64,000 nucleotides of DNA from Anodontia alba (GCA_964016985.1 OZ024827.1:62634023-62698022), one strand, 5' to 3'. Counted from the first letter of the stretch, positions 28,943 through 38,124 are shown. The notes: generated by a model not told the origin, from the sequence alone. Translations and numbers: made by a program.

Positions 28943-29072
28943 TTGAACTCTGATCACCCTGTGCGTCCAGCCAACCTGATCAGAATCTTCGCTGACTGCC
29001 TGGGAAAAAAACGTGCCTAATCAAACTGCGCCGCACAATACTGATCAAACTGCGCAGATGCGCACGCCGTAA
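28943..29072. mobile_element. Degenerate Q doublet
   Basis: GAACTCTGATCACCCTGTGC...CCTGATCAGAATCTTCGCTG then TGATCAAACTGCGCAGATGC GCACGCC. Confidence 0.6.
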
Positions 29073-29164
29073 GGTATATTTTTCGCATTGCAATTTACAT
29101 TTGACGATAACCTGTCAAAATACACCCCAGTTACTCTGAATGTTCAGATACTGCCATGTCACTC

Positions 29165-29240
29165 ATAATACCCAGCTAAGATAAGAATCTGCGAATGCGC
29201 ATGTTGATATGTGTCTTTGCTAGGTCCACATATCTGAAAG
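29165..29240. repeat. Q remnant
   Basis: AGAATCTGCGAATGCGCATG then ATGTGTCTTTGCTAGGTCCA. Confidence 0.45.
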
Positions 29241-29630
29241 TATATTTTCTAACATTGCGGCGCGTATATATAACATAAAGAAATATACATGTAGCAATGT
29301 TTACCTTTTCTTTGACTGATGCGTGCATGCTTGTGTCAGCTGTCTTCGGAAGACTTCGCCATGATTTGGTCTTCATCCTGACTGACATGCTGATGACATT
29401 GTGCTGACTTTGATGCCCTAAGGTGACACCATCTTATTTTCTTTTGTCTGAACTCATAATTTTTCTAACAATGTATTAGAAACACATTAAGATTCCATAG
29501 AACGACGTCGTCGCTGTGTTCCTGACACCAATCAAAATATAACGGAAGTAATTCTCGCTGCCATAAATAATCATGGCTTCGGATAAGCGGCTTTCTTTTC
29601 CAACAAAAAAAAGTGTGGATATTTAACTTC
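29241..29630. other. No recognisable feature
   Basis: Spacer, nothing shared with other parts of the window. Confidence 0.4.
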
Positions 29631-29634
29631 TGCA

Positions 29635-29715
29635 TTAAAACATATGCTGCGGGTACTCATTAGAAGCGCCTTGCGAAGGCACTTCTAATGAATACCTATA
29701 ACTTATGTTTTTGTG
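29635..29715. mobile_element. Core-K hairpin
   Basis: AAAACATATGCTGCGGGTAC ... TAGAAGCGCCTTGCGAAGGC ... TTCTAATGAATACC. The outer arms continue to TTTTTGTGG. No TIRs found. Confidence 0.8.
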
Positions 29716-30224
29716 GAAATACAAGAAAATACATCTCTGGAAATTCCTCTAATCTGAATCTATGATAACTGATTCCGTCATGGGAAACGCAACATTTTAT
29801 AAATTTGGAAACGGCCAAAATTCAGGCAGTGTGCGCATCAGAGTAGTCTAGCCATGTTCTTTGCTAGTCATTCACACAATGAAGGGATTTTCTATAATTA
29901 ACAGAGCCAACAGCGGAAATCCGTGACAGACTGCGTGGATGTGCAAGCGGTTCCACTAACGGTAAATGGGGGCGCTTTCTAGCAATAAGCAGCACATGCC
30001 TGCAGTGTGTAATTAAACTGAGATGCAGGGAATATTTCCACATAAATTTTTGCCACGTCAAGAATTGTTGTTTTATGACACCATTGCATTTTTAGTTGCT
30101 ATGTTGGATGAAATCAATGACAGTCATTCAAGCAGAAAAAAAGAAATCATGAAAGGATCTCGAGCCACGTGCTTCTGTTCTAAATAAATATTGCTATTGT
30201 GTCGTCTGTGAAACCAATCTATAC
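29716..30224. other. Spacer with a Q fragment
   Basis: CCAACAGCGGAAATCCGTGA then ACAGACTGCGTGGATGTGCA at ~29908-29948 is a worn Q arm. Nothing else recognised. Confidence 0.4.
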
Positions 30225-30231
30225 TGCAAAT

Positions 30232-30585
30232 CTGTATGTCGAGCTACGGATATCGTCACGAAAACACGCCTATATAATTTTGACCCCCTTAAACCCCACT
30301 TTTATATAGTAAAACTGGGTTTACAAGGGTTTACATTATTTTTATCATTTCCGCTCAAAAACATAGATTGTGGGTACTCGTTCGAACCGCCTTGGCGAGG
30401 CGGTTCTAACGAGTACCCACAATCTATATTTTGAGCAGAAATATAAAAAAATATCAGAATTTTATCTGAAAACTTTCACTTTTTGGTGGTGGAATTTTCA
30501 ATATATTTGAATAGGCGTGTTTTCGTAAAGTCACGAAGTATTATAGAGAGTCCCTTGGACTTCGGGATAACGAGAGTCGACTGTA
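30232..30585 (-). mobile_element. M1 fragment containing a nested M4
   Basis: M1 sequence in reverse orientation (GTCGAGCTACGGATATC at the left; AGAGAGTCCCTTGGACTTCG and GATAACGAGAGTCGACTG at the right) is interrupted by M4 at 30252-30530. The other half of M1 is missing, so M1 was truncated before or after the M4 insertion. Confidence 0.8.
30252..30530 (-). mobile_element. M4 MITE, reverse copy
   Basis: TCACGAAAACACGCCTATAT at the left, ATTTGAATAGGCGTGTTTTCG at the right (last 19 bases quoted inside). Core K lies at about 30359-30428 (ACATAGATTGTGGGTACTCG, tip CGCCTTGGCGAGGCG). Interior order is reversed relative to 22795. Confidence 0.9.
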
Positions 30586-30591
30586 GAACAA

Positions 30592-30617
30592 GTAAATAAA
30601 TAAATAAATAAATAAAT
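30592..30617. repeat. (AAAT)n microsatellite
   Basis: Six to seven AAAT repeats directly after the M1 end. Confidence 0.92.
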
Positions 30618-30662
30618 GTACTTTGTAGAAGTGCGTAGCCCTAGAAACAATTGTATGTTGTT

Positions 30663-30694
30663 GTTTTTTTCGTTTTTTTTTTTTTTTTTTTTGC

Positions 30695-30741
<47 letters not shown>

Positions 30742-30759
30742 CGCGCGTGTGTGTGTGTG

Positions 30760-30793
<34 letters not shown>
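30663..30793. repeat. T-tract, (GT)n(GC)n(GT)n, T-tract
   Basis: T run, GT repeats, GCGCGCGCGCGCGC at ~30733-30747, GT again, then ~31 T. The alternating purine-pyrimidine section is the kind that can adopt Z-DNA. Confidence 0.96.
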
Positions 30794-30799
30794 CTTGTC

Positions 30800-31255
30800 C
30801 TGTGTGTCTTCAGTCAGGAGTCTGTGTCAGGATCAGATTGATTTGGCTCCACTAGCTGCAACTCCAAAGAAGCGGAGTTCTCCACGGAGCGTTGATTTAA
30901 CCACGCCTACATTGATAACGGTTAGTTTACTCCAGACAAACAAAATGTCATTGAAATATAGGGGTAATCACTATTGTGAAATGTTTCCCTAGACTTTATC
31001 ATTAAGTATTCGGAGGTGTCTTCACGATCGCTTTTAAAGGTTGAGCCAGTTTTTGGGGGGAATCACATCAGTTGCTGCTGTATTTCGCGGGTCGCGGAGT
31101 TGATGTGTGCTCGATTGGGAATATGTTCTGCTAGCGGACTCCTGGCGAATGCTCTTAACAATTTTTATTTCAAATTCGGTGATGTTGCCTTGCCTAAGAC
31201 GCTAAACCAGAAATGAGTGTCCATCCAGCACACTGAAACTAATACAGTTATGTTT
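30800..31255. other. No recognisable feature
   Basis: Mixed composition, no shared module seen; frames under 115 codons owe their length to the preceding simple repeat. Confidence 0.4.
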
Positions 31256-31260
31256 ATATA

Positions 31261-31450
31261 CTTCGAAATAGAGCCCTAAGCATTCGGACAAGCAGGCCTG
31301 AGCAAGCACTGCAGACCCAGATCAGATGTCGCAGAAGTTTGCCACTAACTCAGCAGTTTTAGACTGGGGGTCAACTAGAGTCAAATTATAAACAGACATG
31401 GTAAAGAGTTAAGGTGTTCGAATAATTAGGGATAATACGGTATATAAGGA
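31261..31450 (+). mobile_element. M11 MITE, both ends kept
   Basis: GAGCCCTAAGCATTCGGACA on the left and GGTGTTCGAATAATTAGGGA then TAATACGGTA on the right form imperfect TIRs. The core-P hairpin has lost most of its right arm (GCAAGCACTGCAGACCCAGA TCAGATGTCGCAG then AAGTTTGCC). Confidence 0.75.
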
Positions 31451-31632
31451 AACGAAAACCAATACAGTCTGTCCGTCAGAAACCCAACGATCTTAAAACT
31501 GTTTTAACAAGACTAACAGCAAAACGGCACCTAACGCATACAGCTAAGCGCTGTTTTATATCAGCATGCGCATCAATACATTCTAATCAGATGCTTTGTT
31601 ATTTGCCGACAGAATGTACTAATGCATTGTCG

Positions 31633-31696
31633 TAAAGCAAATGCCCTGATCAGCCTGCGCAGATGCGCAGGCTGATCTGGGCATTCGCTTTTCGCC
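31633..31696. mobile_element. Q foldback hairpin, near perfect
   Basis: AAGCAAATGCCCTGATCAGC, tip CTGCGCAGATGCGCAG, then GCTGATCTGGGCATTCGCTT. Confidence 0.87.
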
Positions 31697-31699
31697 GAG

Positions 31700-32195
31700 C
31701 TGTTCGCATATGTATTGAGTATCATTTGACACCTCTGATGTAACAGCGCCAGGTTTTATGTTGATTTCCACCTTTTAGGTGCCGGTGCTTCATATAAACC
31801 TGTTACGTGGAAATAAAATGAATTATGGCGATAAACTATAACCTTAATGAGCCATGTTTCCAACACTGATATGTTGTTAATTAATATTGCATGCCGTCAG
31901 AGGCGGCAAACCTTTGATCTTTACTATCAACACGACAGCAACACGAGGTGAATACCTTTGAGAATCATTTTCATAACTTTATTACCAATAGATCAGATAC
32001 AGTACAGGGCTATTAGTGCTTATATCGGCTTATTGCATTGTATTTTCAAGATTTTAATCAACAATGGAAATTAATTTTAAAATTAAAGCAGACAATTATT
32101 TGTCTTCTTTTGATGATTGCATCCGTGCACCAAAGTAATATTAATAGTTCCCCGGGGAAAGAGGCGTTTCTATATGTATTCCTTCAATGTTCGCA
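31700..32195. other. No recognisable feature
   Basis: AT-rich spacer. Confidence 0.4.
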
Positions 32196-32285
32196 TTTTT
32201 TTATTTATTTATTTTTTTTTTGTCTGTTTGTTTTGTTTTGTATTGTTTTTTTTTTTTGTTTTTTTTTTTGTTGTTGTTGTTGTTT
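32196..32285. repeat. T/G simple-sequence tract
   Basis: Poly-T with TTTG and (GTT)n. Confidence 0.95.
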
Positions 32286-32287
32286 TT

Positions 32288-32880
32288 ATACCCTGCCACA
32301 CGATAGTGGTGGGGTATATTATAGTTTCACGTTGGACGTCCGTGTGTCTGTCTGTCCGTCCAGTCAGTCGATCGCACGTACGTCCGTCCGTATACCCTGT
32401 CCGTTTTTCGTTTCCGGATGATAACTTGAGTAAACATCTATGGATTTTCACCAAACTTAGTATTTGCATTGATATTGTGGAGATCTGGTTTGGGATTGCT
32501 AATGGGCAAATTTTGCCAATTTTTTACGGAGTCATCTGCCCGAGACACGCCCATATTTTCGTTTTCCGGACGATAATTTGAGTAAACATCAATGGATTTT
32601 CACCAAACTTGGTATGTATATTGATATTGTGAAGGTCTGGTTTAGGATTGCTAATGGGCAAATTTCTTCAAATTTTGACGGAGGTATCTGCCCGAGACAC
32701 GCCCATATTTTCGTTTTCTGGACGATAACTTGAGTAAATGTCTAGGAATTTTAACCAAACTTGGTACATGCATTGATATGAAGAAAATCTGGTTTGGGGT
32801 TGCTTATGGGCAAATTTCGTCAATGTTTGACAGAGTTATCTGCCCGCGACATGATAATGGCGGGGTATTATAGTTTGACG
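32288..32880 (+). mobile_element. Second tandem-core element, ~150 bp units x3
   Basis: The left end is the hairpin ATACCCTGCCAC / GTGGTGGGGTAT, then CGTCCGTGTGTCTGTCTGTC. Three units begin near 32400, 32550 and 32700, each with GATAACTTGAGTAAACATCT, ATTTTCACCAAACTTGGTAT and ATCTGCCCGAGACACGCCCA. The right part ends GATAATGGCGGGGTATTATA, complementary to the left end. The plan matches the 11781 element, but the sequence is unrelated. Confidence 0.72.
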
Positions 32881-32885
32881 TTTTT

Positions 32886-33063
32886 ATTTTTATGTGTTTT
32901 GTATATATATTTTTTGTTTGTTTGATTTTTGGGTTTTTTTGTGTGTGTTTTTTTTTTTTTTTGTTTTTTTTTTTTTTTTTTTTTGTATGTTTGTTTTTGT
33001 TTTGTTTTTTTTGTTTTTTTGTTTTTTTGTTGTTGTTGTTTTTTTTGTTTTTGTTTTTTTTTT
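32886..33063. repeat. T/G simple-sequence tract
   Basis: Long T runs with TTTG and GTT. Lysine/asparagine frames on the minus strand are artefacts. Confidence 0.95.
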
Positions 33064-33154
33064 CGGTCCGGGATCGTTCTTCAACTTTTAGTGAGTTCCC
33101 GATTTCGGATGAAATCGACAACGGTCGCGTGGAATACCAAAGGGCAGCACCTTG

Positions 33155-33215
33155 TTTACCCTAAATATTCGGACACCTTAGTATACTTAAGGTTTCCGAA
33201 TAATTGATACAAAAT
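33155..33215. mobile_element. M11 ends without interior (hairpin)
   Basis: TACCCTAAATATTCGGACAC and its near complement TTTCCGAATAATTGATAC flank CTTAGTATACTTAAG. This is an end-to-end M11 relic or a minimal foldback. Confidence 0.6.
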
Positions 33216-33349
33216 TTGAACACTCCTCCAGCAGTGTATAGTCAAATCAATTGCTGGTCAAATAGACTGTTGTAGCAAAAGGGCACCTAATGCATATATA
33301 CTAAGTGTCATGCTTCATATCATACATTTTTTACCCACTTATAGCATTC

Positions 33350-33548
33350 TGGGTAAATTATTGAGCAGACGTCATTTTTAAAATATTTTTCTTATTTTCC
33401 CAAAAAACAGGCTTAGACATTGCAAGCAAATTGTCTCCATTGGAGACATTTTGCATAAACTTGCATAAACTTGTTTTCTGTGAAAAATAAGAAAAACATC
33501 ATCAATTTGTCGTCTGATGAATTAGCCCAGAAAGTGGTGAAGGTCAAA
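33350..33548. mobile_element. M7 MITE
   Basis: GAGCAGACGTCATTTTTAAA ... TTAGACATTGCAAGCAAATT, tip GTCTCCATTGGAGAC, then a right arm with duplicated CATAAACTTG, and AAATTTGTCGTCTGATGAAT-like bases to GCCCAGAAAGTGGTGAAGG. Confidence 0.8.
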
Positions 33549-33741
33549 TTTTGTTCCGAGGCCATTGATAAATATCCTCTGCTAACTTGTAAATCAACGC
33601 AGCCCGATCATTGTCACGGCCTCCCTGTTCGTTGCCAGTATCATTTTAATGCTTAAGTGTTCAGACCAAGCAGCGTTGCTCGCAAATAGCGTAAGGTACC
33701 CTTCGTTAGAACCGATTAAAATTAGGAAAATTCCCCCACAA

Positions 33742-33906
33742 GACTACATTTGAGCCGGGGCACAGCGCAGTCTGAACCGAGTCTTCGCAGGACACACTTT
33801 GGGTAGCGAAGAATCCAAAGCGTCTTCAGGTGGACAGCGAAGACTCAGATCAGACTGCGCGTACGCGCAGTCTGATCTGTCCTCGCTGGCCGCACATGCA
33901 GTCTTG
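33742..33906. mobile_element. Q doublet
   Basis: The first hairpin is worn (GAGCCGGGGCACAGCGCAGT ... GAGTCTTCGCAGGACACAC). The second is almost perfect: GGACAGCGAAGACTCAGATC, tip CTGCGCGTACGCGCAG, CTGATCTGTCCTCGCTGGCC, then GCACATGCAGTCTTG. Confidence 0.83.
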
Positions 33907-33909
33907 TAG

Positions 33910-35075
33910 AAAATGCTGTGGCCCGGCCCATTTCCAAATAATGAATTATTCACGGTTTTGCGCAGTGATTTATCATTTTCATTTCTTTGAAATCAGCTGT
34001 AGACAAAGAGAAAAAAAAGTGCACGGTGCCTCGACATTGCACCAATTAGGATCATTGTTTTTAATTCCTGCCCTTGAATTGGTCATAAATTATTCAGAGA
34101 GAGGTGATATAATGTTTTTATCATTAGATACATTTACACCCGTGTGGCCTACGTGTTCGAATCTGTCAATAGGGACCTGACATTTAATACTGTATTTCAG
34201 TAGCGATACGCTTCGTCGCTGAGAATTTGAAAATCAGTAACAAGTACTAGCTTTCACAAAATCTTGGTCTACGCTTAGCACACAAAAATGCTGAAGACGA
34301 TTTTAATACTGAATAGTCTTGGGTTTTTTAACATGCAAATCTTAGCTAAATCGGCTAATTTCTCTAATGTAAAAGGTGAATTCGAGAGGTCTAGATGAGA
34401 TCTTGTCCCTTTGGCCTCACATGAAAAACTAATTACAGCTAATTTCACTTCACTTTTTAGGCTTACATCATCAAAACTAAAATAAGTAGTTAAGAATATC
34501 AAAGTTTTGTCACGCTGTCCGGGGAACGCTATAAATTGCATTTAGCAGTACCAAGGCATCCACCCACTTTAAAAGTGATACAAAAAATTAATGTATATCC
34601 AATAGCTTTTGATAAAGTGCTGCAATGGTGTTGTGCCGAAACAGTGCCGAAATAGTGCATGTGAATGGAGAACACCTTCTCTATATGGAGATTTTCCAAT
34701 TAATATTATTATATTCTATTCAGTGCTCCAGCTGGTCCTGGATTTTAGTTGTAGACAACAATCATTAGGTCAATTATGCATTGTGGACCAACAATGGATT
34801 CACTTCCGTGTTTCTCCTCATCTGTATGTAGTCTAAGCCCATTGCCCAATATGCGTAAAAACAGTAGTAGATTGGCAGCATAGATTGTTAACTGTTTAAA
34901 ATCAAGTCATTGCGAAAAATGGCTGCAACTTAGGTGACACTCTCCTATCAATTTCAACATATTATACATTGATATACGTTAAAAAGTCTCTTACCTTCTA
35001 AGCTTACCTTCAGTTCCTAGTTTTTACCAGTTTCGGTGTGATGTGTTGGTCACTTGAGTCGACAACGCAACGCAT
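33910..35075. other. 1.15 kb without recognisable element
   Basis: AT-rich, no shared repeat; frames up to 116 codons (33830-34180) begin inside the Q doublet and show no domain. Confidence 0.45.
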
Positions 35076-35078
35076 CAT

Positions 35079-35263
35079 GCTGGTTCAGACGTGAGCTCTT
35101 GCTGACTTCGGAGCGAAGTTTGTATAAACCTACTATTTGTATCAGTGTACATGTTCAAATTCAAGGATTGAAGAGTCTACTTTAGAAACTCAGGGTAAAA
35201 AAGGGTTAATGGCGACGCTGGTAAAATGGGCTGGCTTTTCTCAGGACCTGCAAGGGTGACCGC
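35079..35263. repeat. 185 bp direct repeat, copy 1
   Basis: From GCTGGTTCAGACGTGAGCTC to CTGCAAGGGTGACCGC. Copy 2 at 37054-37238 differs at one visible position (GGG versus TGG near the 3' end). The copies share no inverted ends and are not bounded by TG...CA. Confidence 0.93.
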
Positions 35264-35427
35264 CTTGTTCACCTCCTCGAAACCTGTCCATTTATAGTAA
35301 CAAGCTGGATTTACCGGCCCTCGTCCTTATATCATTCAACCGGTGCAAGCAGAAAACCTCCCTGTAGAATTCTTTATTGTCTGAAATTCATGTCCAGGAT
35401 CTGTTTTCATTAAATAAATAGAATACA

Positions 35428-35616
35428 ATCGATGAGGCGATTCTAATGAGTACACGCAACATATTTTCATGATAAGATAATTAACTATCCTTAAAATATC
35501 CTCAGATATCTGTTTTCTTGAGCCATCAGAAGAATTTTCTAGGGACTCGTGCAAAAACAAGCTCGAATCAGCGGCTTGGTAAACGAGTAATCAGCGTCAT
35601 TGAACTTTTACTATAG
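35428..35616 (+). mobile_element. M2 right half, cut at the hairpin tip
   Basis: Starts at TCGATGAGGCGATTCTAATG, exactly the loop of core K, and continues through TATCTGTTTTCTTGAGCCAT to a worn right TIR (GTCATTGAACTTTTACTATA). The whole left half is absent. Confidence 0.78.
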
Positions 35617-35675
35617 TTTGCTTTCGTCATGGTGGTATACCTGGATCACTAGTTAGTACCATACCCGCTTTTCCA

Positions 35676-35699
35676 TTTTTTTTTTTTTTTTTTTTTTTT
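35676..35699. repeat. T-tract
   Basis: 24 T followed by TTTG-like repeats. Confidence 0.95.
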
Positions 35700-35836
35700 C
35701 GTTGTTTTGTTTGTCTGTTCTTTTTTGTTCTTTTTATTTCTGTTGACCATTTCAGGGCAGTATCTTTGAAATGGAGTTCTGCTCATGAATACGCTAGGGA
35801 GCTAAGCAGTGTTGCAAACTTCATAACTGCTTATGG

Positions 35837-35872
35837 AGAGTTTCAATAAAACCGAGACTCCTATTTTCCATC
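35837..35872. repeat. Dispersed short hairpin, copy 1
   Basis: GAGAGTTTCAATAAAACCGA GACTCC; a second copy at 61927-61962 (AGAGTCTCAATTAAACCGAG ACTCC) has a cleaner GAGTCTC/GAGACTC stem. Confidence 0.55.
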
Positions 35873-36027
35873 TGTAATGTGTTCTTTGTTTCCAAAGGTA
35901 ATCATTTTAGACTTTTATCTTTATTCTGTTGCAGTTCGTGTTTCGGTTATTGGAGATGTTGAGGCCTTTCGTTATATTTTAATTCATGTAAAGCACAAAA
36001 GTACAAGTCCGTCCAAAGATTTTTTAA

Positions 36028-36237
36028 CTCTTTCAGCCCCGTAAACCAAAACAGACACCTTTGCAAACAGTGTAGAACCAGATGAGACGGCTCGTCACGA
36101 GCCGTCTCACCAGGATCTACACCGTCTGCCATTCTGTTTCTGATTTTGACTGAACTCGTTATTTGCAGCAATGGAGATGTCCAAATCCAAAGATGGAATA
36201 GTCCATATCAGAAACTTAGGGATGATAGGGCTAAGCA
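36028..36237 (-). mobile_element. M9 MITE, reverse copy
   Basis: The left end is TTAACTCTTTCAGCCCCGTA. On the right, the complement of TTAGCCCTATCATCCCTAAG is followed by interior GATATGGACTATTCCATC as in 14699-14916. The core-P variant hairpin is near perfect: GCAAACAGTGTAGAACCAGA, GAGACGGCTCGTCACGAGCC, then GTCTCACCAGGATCTACACC. Confidence 0.82.
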
Positions 36238-36310
36238 GCGTCCTGTGTTTGCGTTTACAATGTATTTAGATGTTGGTCCTAACTTTTATTCATTTATATC
36301 TCCATCACAG

Positions 36311-36577
36311 TTAATGGTGTAACCAAATAGGTATAAAGACCACCTCTACCGCTTTGCTGTTACAGTCGGCTTTTATGTCGACGACAGTAGATCGGTTGGC
36401 TACACCGTGGACAGTCCCTAGATGGGTGACCACGATGTTTGACTTCGTGGACGGCCCCGCAAATGCTACATTTGTAGCATCGGTGGACTGAGCAATGAAA
36501 TAACCTTCATCTAAGAACCCAGATACGTAGATATAGGTATTATTGGTAGCCCAAGCGGGCACATGGCGTTTATACAA
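36311..36577 (-). pseudogene. Exon-like open segment, possible IgGFc-binding-type
   Basis: About 80 open codons on the minus strand; the first ~9 come from the R foldback that abuts it (PAW and before). The residues look protein-like rather than simple: AWATNNTYIYVSGFLDEG, then YFIAQSTDATNVAFAGPSTK, IVVTHLGTVHGVANRSTVVD and NSKAVEVVFIP. The alternating hydrophobic pattern ending in SKAVEV recalls the N-terminal domain of IgGFc-binding proteins, where a strand near '(S/N)KAV.V' precedes the D-x-x-V-x-V-Y-G-x-N region. That is family memory, not a search result. A donor-like GAG|GTGGTC follows SKAVE. No flanking exons were found, so it is called a relic. Confidence 0.4.
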
Positions 36578-36622
36578 CGTCGGCTCAACGTCGATGCAAC
36601 GTCATGTTCCTGCTGGGAGATT
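36553..36622. mobile_element. R foldback, right arm cut at centre
   Basis: GCGGGCACATGGCGTTTATA CAACG ... ATGCAACGTCATG stops at the palindrome centre, followed by TTCCTGCTGGG, the outermost bases of the other arm. Confidence 0.72.
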
Positions 36623-36639
36623 ACACTAGCTCCGGTTTC

Positions 36640-36935
36640 AGAGCAGTAAATTGTTCGTGAATTTGGGGCGAAGTCAAGACAAGAGGAGAAGAAATGTAAC
36701 GGAACAGGTATCGGATTACTTCTACGGCCTTGCTGTGGAGGGCGGCTTTTATAGCGACGCGGTAGAATAGTTGAGTTTTTCACGAAGTTAAGCAACGTAC
36801 ATTACGGTAAGTGCCTGATAATGCGTGACCACGGTGTTCAATCTGCAGGACAGCAAACCGTGCATTTGGTGGCAGCGGTAGATGGGAGATGAAACCACCA
36901 TTACCTCAAGGATGGTTGTCACTGGTAGCGTTACA
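36640..36935 (-). pseudogene. Decayed copy of the exon-like segment
   Basis: Minus-strand reading NATSDN ... GGFISHLP ... NARFAVLQ ... LHSKAVEV aligns with 36311-36560 but has at least two in-frame stops. It too begins next to an R foldback at the equivalent place, implying that R was present before the duplication. Confidence 0.45.
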
Positions 36936-36937
36936 AA

Positions 36938-37033
36938 GCCCAACAGACGCACAAGGATGAAACAACGTTGTTACATCGTTGATTCAACTTCACTGACGTT
37001 GAATCAACGTTGAAACGTTGCGTGACCGCTGGG
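36938..37033. mobile_element. R foldback, GATTCAACGT variant
   Basis: GAAACAACGTTGTTACATCG TTGATTCAAC and GTTGAATCAACGTTGAAACG as the opposing arm, bounded by CCCAACAGACGC and GTGACCGCTGGGG. Confidence 0.75.
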
Positions 37034-37053
37034 GGGGTCTCCTACTCTGGTCT

Positions 37054-37238
37054 GCTGGTTCAGACGTGAGCTCTTGCTGACTTCGGAGCGAAGTTTGTAT
37101 AAACCTACTATTTGTATCAGTGTACATGTTCAAATTCAAGGATTGAAGAGTCTACTTTAGAAACTCAGGGTAAAAAAGGGTTAATGGCGACGCTGGTAAA
37201 ATTGGCTGGCTTTTCTCAGGACCTGCAAGGGTGACCGC
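37054..37238. repeat. 185 bp direct repeat, copy 2
   Basis: Same orientation as 35079-35263, 1,975 bp away, one visible difference. It abuts the R foldback on the left and an exon-like relic on the right. Confidence 0.93.
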
Positions 37239-37345
37239 TATGCTTGACTTCGTGTACCATCCAGCAAACATTACACTGGTATAACCTAGAAGTAAAGCTA
37301 TCAGACATATTATTACTATTATTAATTTACCTATGTATTTTGTTT

Positions 37346-37452
37346 TAGTAGTAGACCTTGTAGTAGTAGTAGTAGACGTTGTAGTAGTAGTAGTAGTAGT
37401 AATAGTAGTAGTGGAAGTGGTAGTTGTAGTAGTAGAAGTTGTAGTAGTAGTC

Positions 37453-37483
<31 letters not shown>

Positions 37484-37664
37484 AGGTTATAGCAGTAGTA
37501 GTGGTAGTGGGAGAGGAAGTGGTAGTAGTAGTAGTAGTAGTAGTAGTAAGAGTAGTAGTAGTAGTAGTGGTAGTGGTAGTGGAAGTTATAGTGGTAGTAG
37601 TAGTAGTAAGAGTAGTAGTAGTAGTGGTGGTAGGGTAGTAATAGTAATAGTGGTGGTGGTGGTG
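37346..37664. repeat. (GTA)n-derived microsatellite
   Basis: About 320 bp of GTA/GTG/GAA triplets with interruptions. The valine-only open frame is an artefact of a triplet repeat without stops. Confidence 0.97.
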
Positions 37665-37725
37665 TTTTTTATGTATTCTTTCGTAGAAACCGCTAATACT
37701 ACTACTTGGAGAAATAAGAAGAACT

Positions 37726-37970
37726 ATTTATGTTGACACCCTCTTATCGCCATGGCTTTTCACTATGTAATATGAGAAATGAAGACTTCGGCTGTGAAGC
37801 ACATGGAGACCGATTTATGCAATAAAAATTCTGCAAGAAGGGTTGCAAGAAGCAATAAACAGGTCGAAAAACTGCTTTGAAAATTGTAAAGTTCTAACAA
37901 TCCGCTTAATAATGTACACCCCATACATACTCGCTGTTTTCACTATATATTATGAGAGAACATGGGATAC
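37726..37970 (+). repeat. Dispersed repeat, two partial units
   Basis: TTGACACCCTCTTATCGCCA TGGC...CACTATGTAATATGAG and AATAATGTACACCCCATACA ... TTTTCACTATATATTATGAG are related to each other and to 44755-44815 (GTACACCCCTGCATACCTCT ... TTTTCACTATATAATATGGG). Confidence 0.55.
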
Positions 37971-38091
37971 GCATAATGCAATGTAACTGTTATTCCATTT
38001 ATTTTTACAATCAATAATTTTGGGGAAAAAATCCAGAATTAAAGTTATAAGTATAAAGTACCCGAGCTCATTAATTAACAAATACTAATGC

Positions 38092-38093
<2 letters not shown>

Positions 38094-38122
<29 letters not shown>
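38094..38122. repeat. T-tract
   Basis: 29 T. Confidence 0.95.

Positions 38123-38124
<2 letters not shown>

Larger units (their letters stand above)
35205..37290 (-). pseudogene. Cluster of decayed exon-like repeats
   Basis: Minus-strand translations of four places resemble one another: 36311-36560 (the open one), 36640-36935, ~37225-37290 (GYTSVMFAGWYTKSSIAVT) and ~35230-35290 (a weaker EVNKAVTLAGP). Shared residues are an F/V-AG-x-x-TKS-x-I-x-VT block and, in two of them, SKAVEV. Stops and frameshifts in all but the first indicate decay. The cluster probably records tandem duplication of a single exon plus adjacent DNA. Confidence 0.45.

Noticed and set aside
30733..30747. CpG island
   Set aside because: The GC alternation is part of a GT/GC dinucleotide microsatellite, not a CpG island.
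35078..37238. LTR retrotransposon bounded by 185 bp repeats
   Set aside because: No TG...CA ends, no primer-binding site or polypurine tract, no gag/pol; the interior holds unrelated MITE fragments.
37333..37638. 101-codon valine-rich frame
   Set aside because: It reads a (GTA)n microsatellite; triplet repeats without stops stay open by construction.
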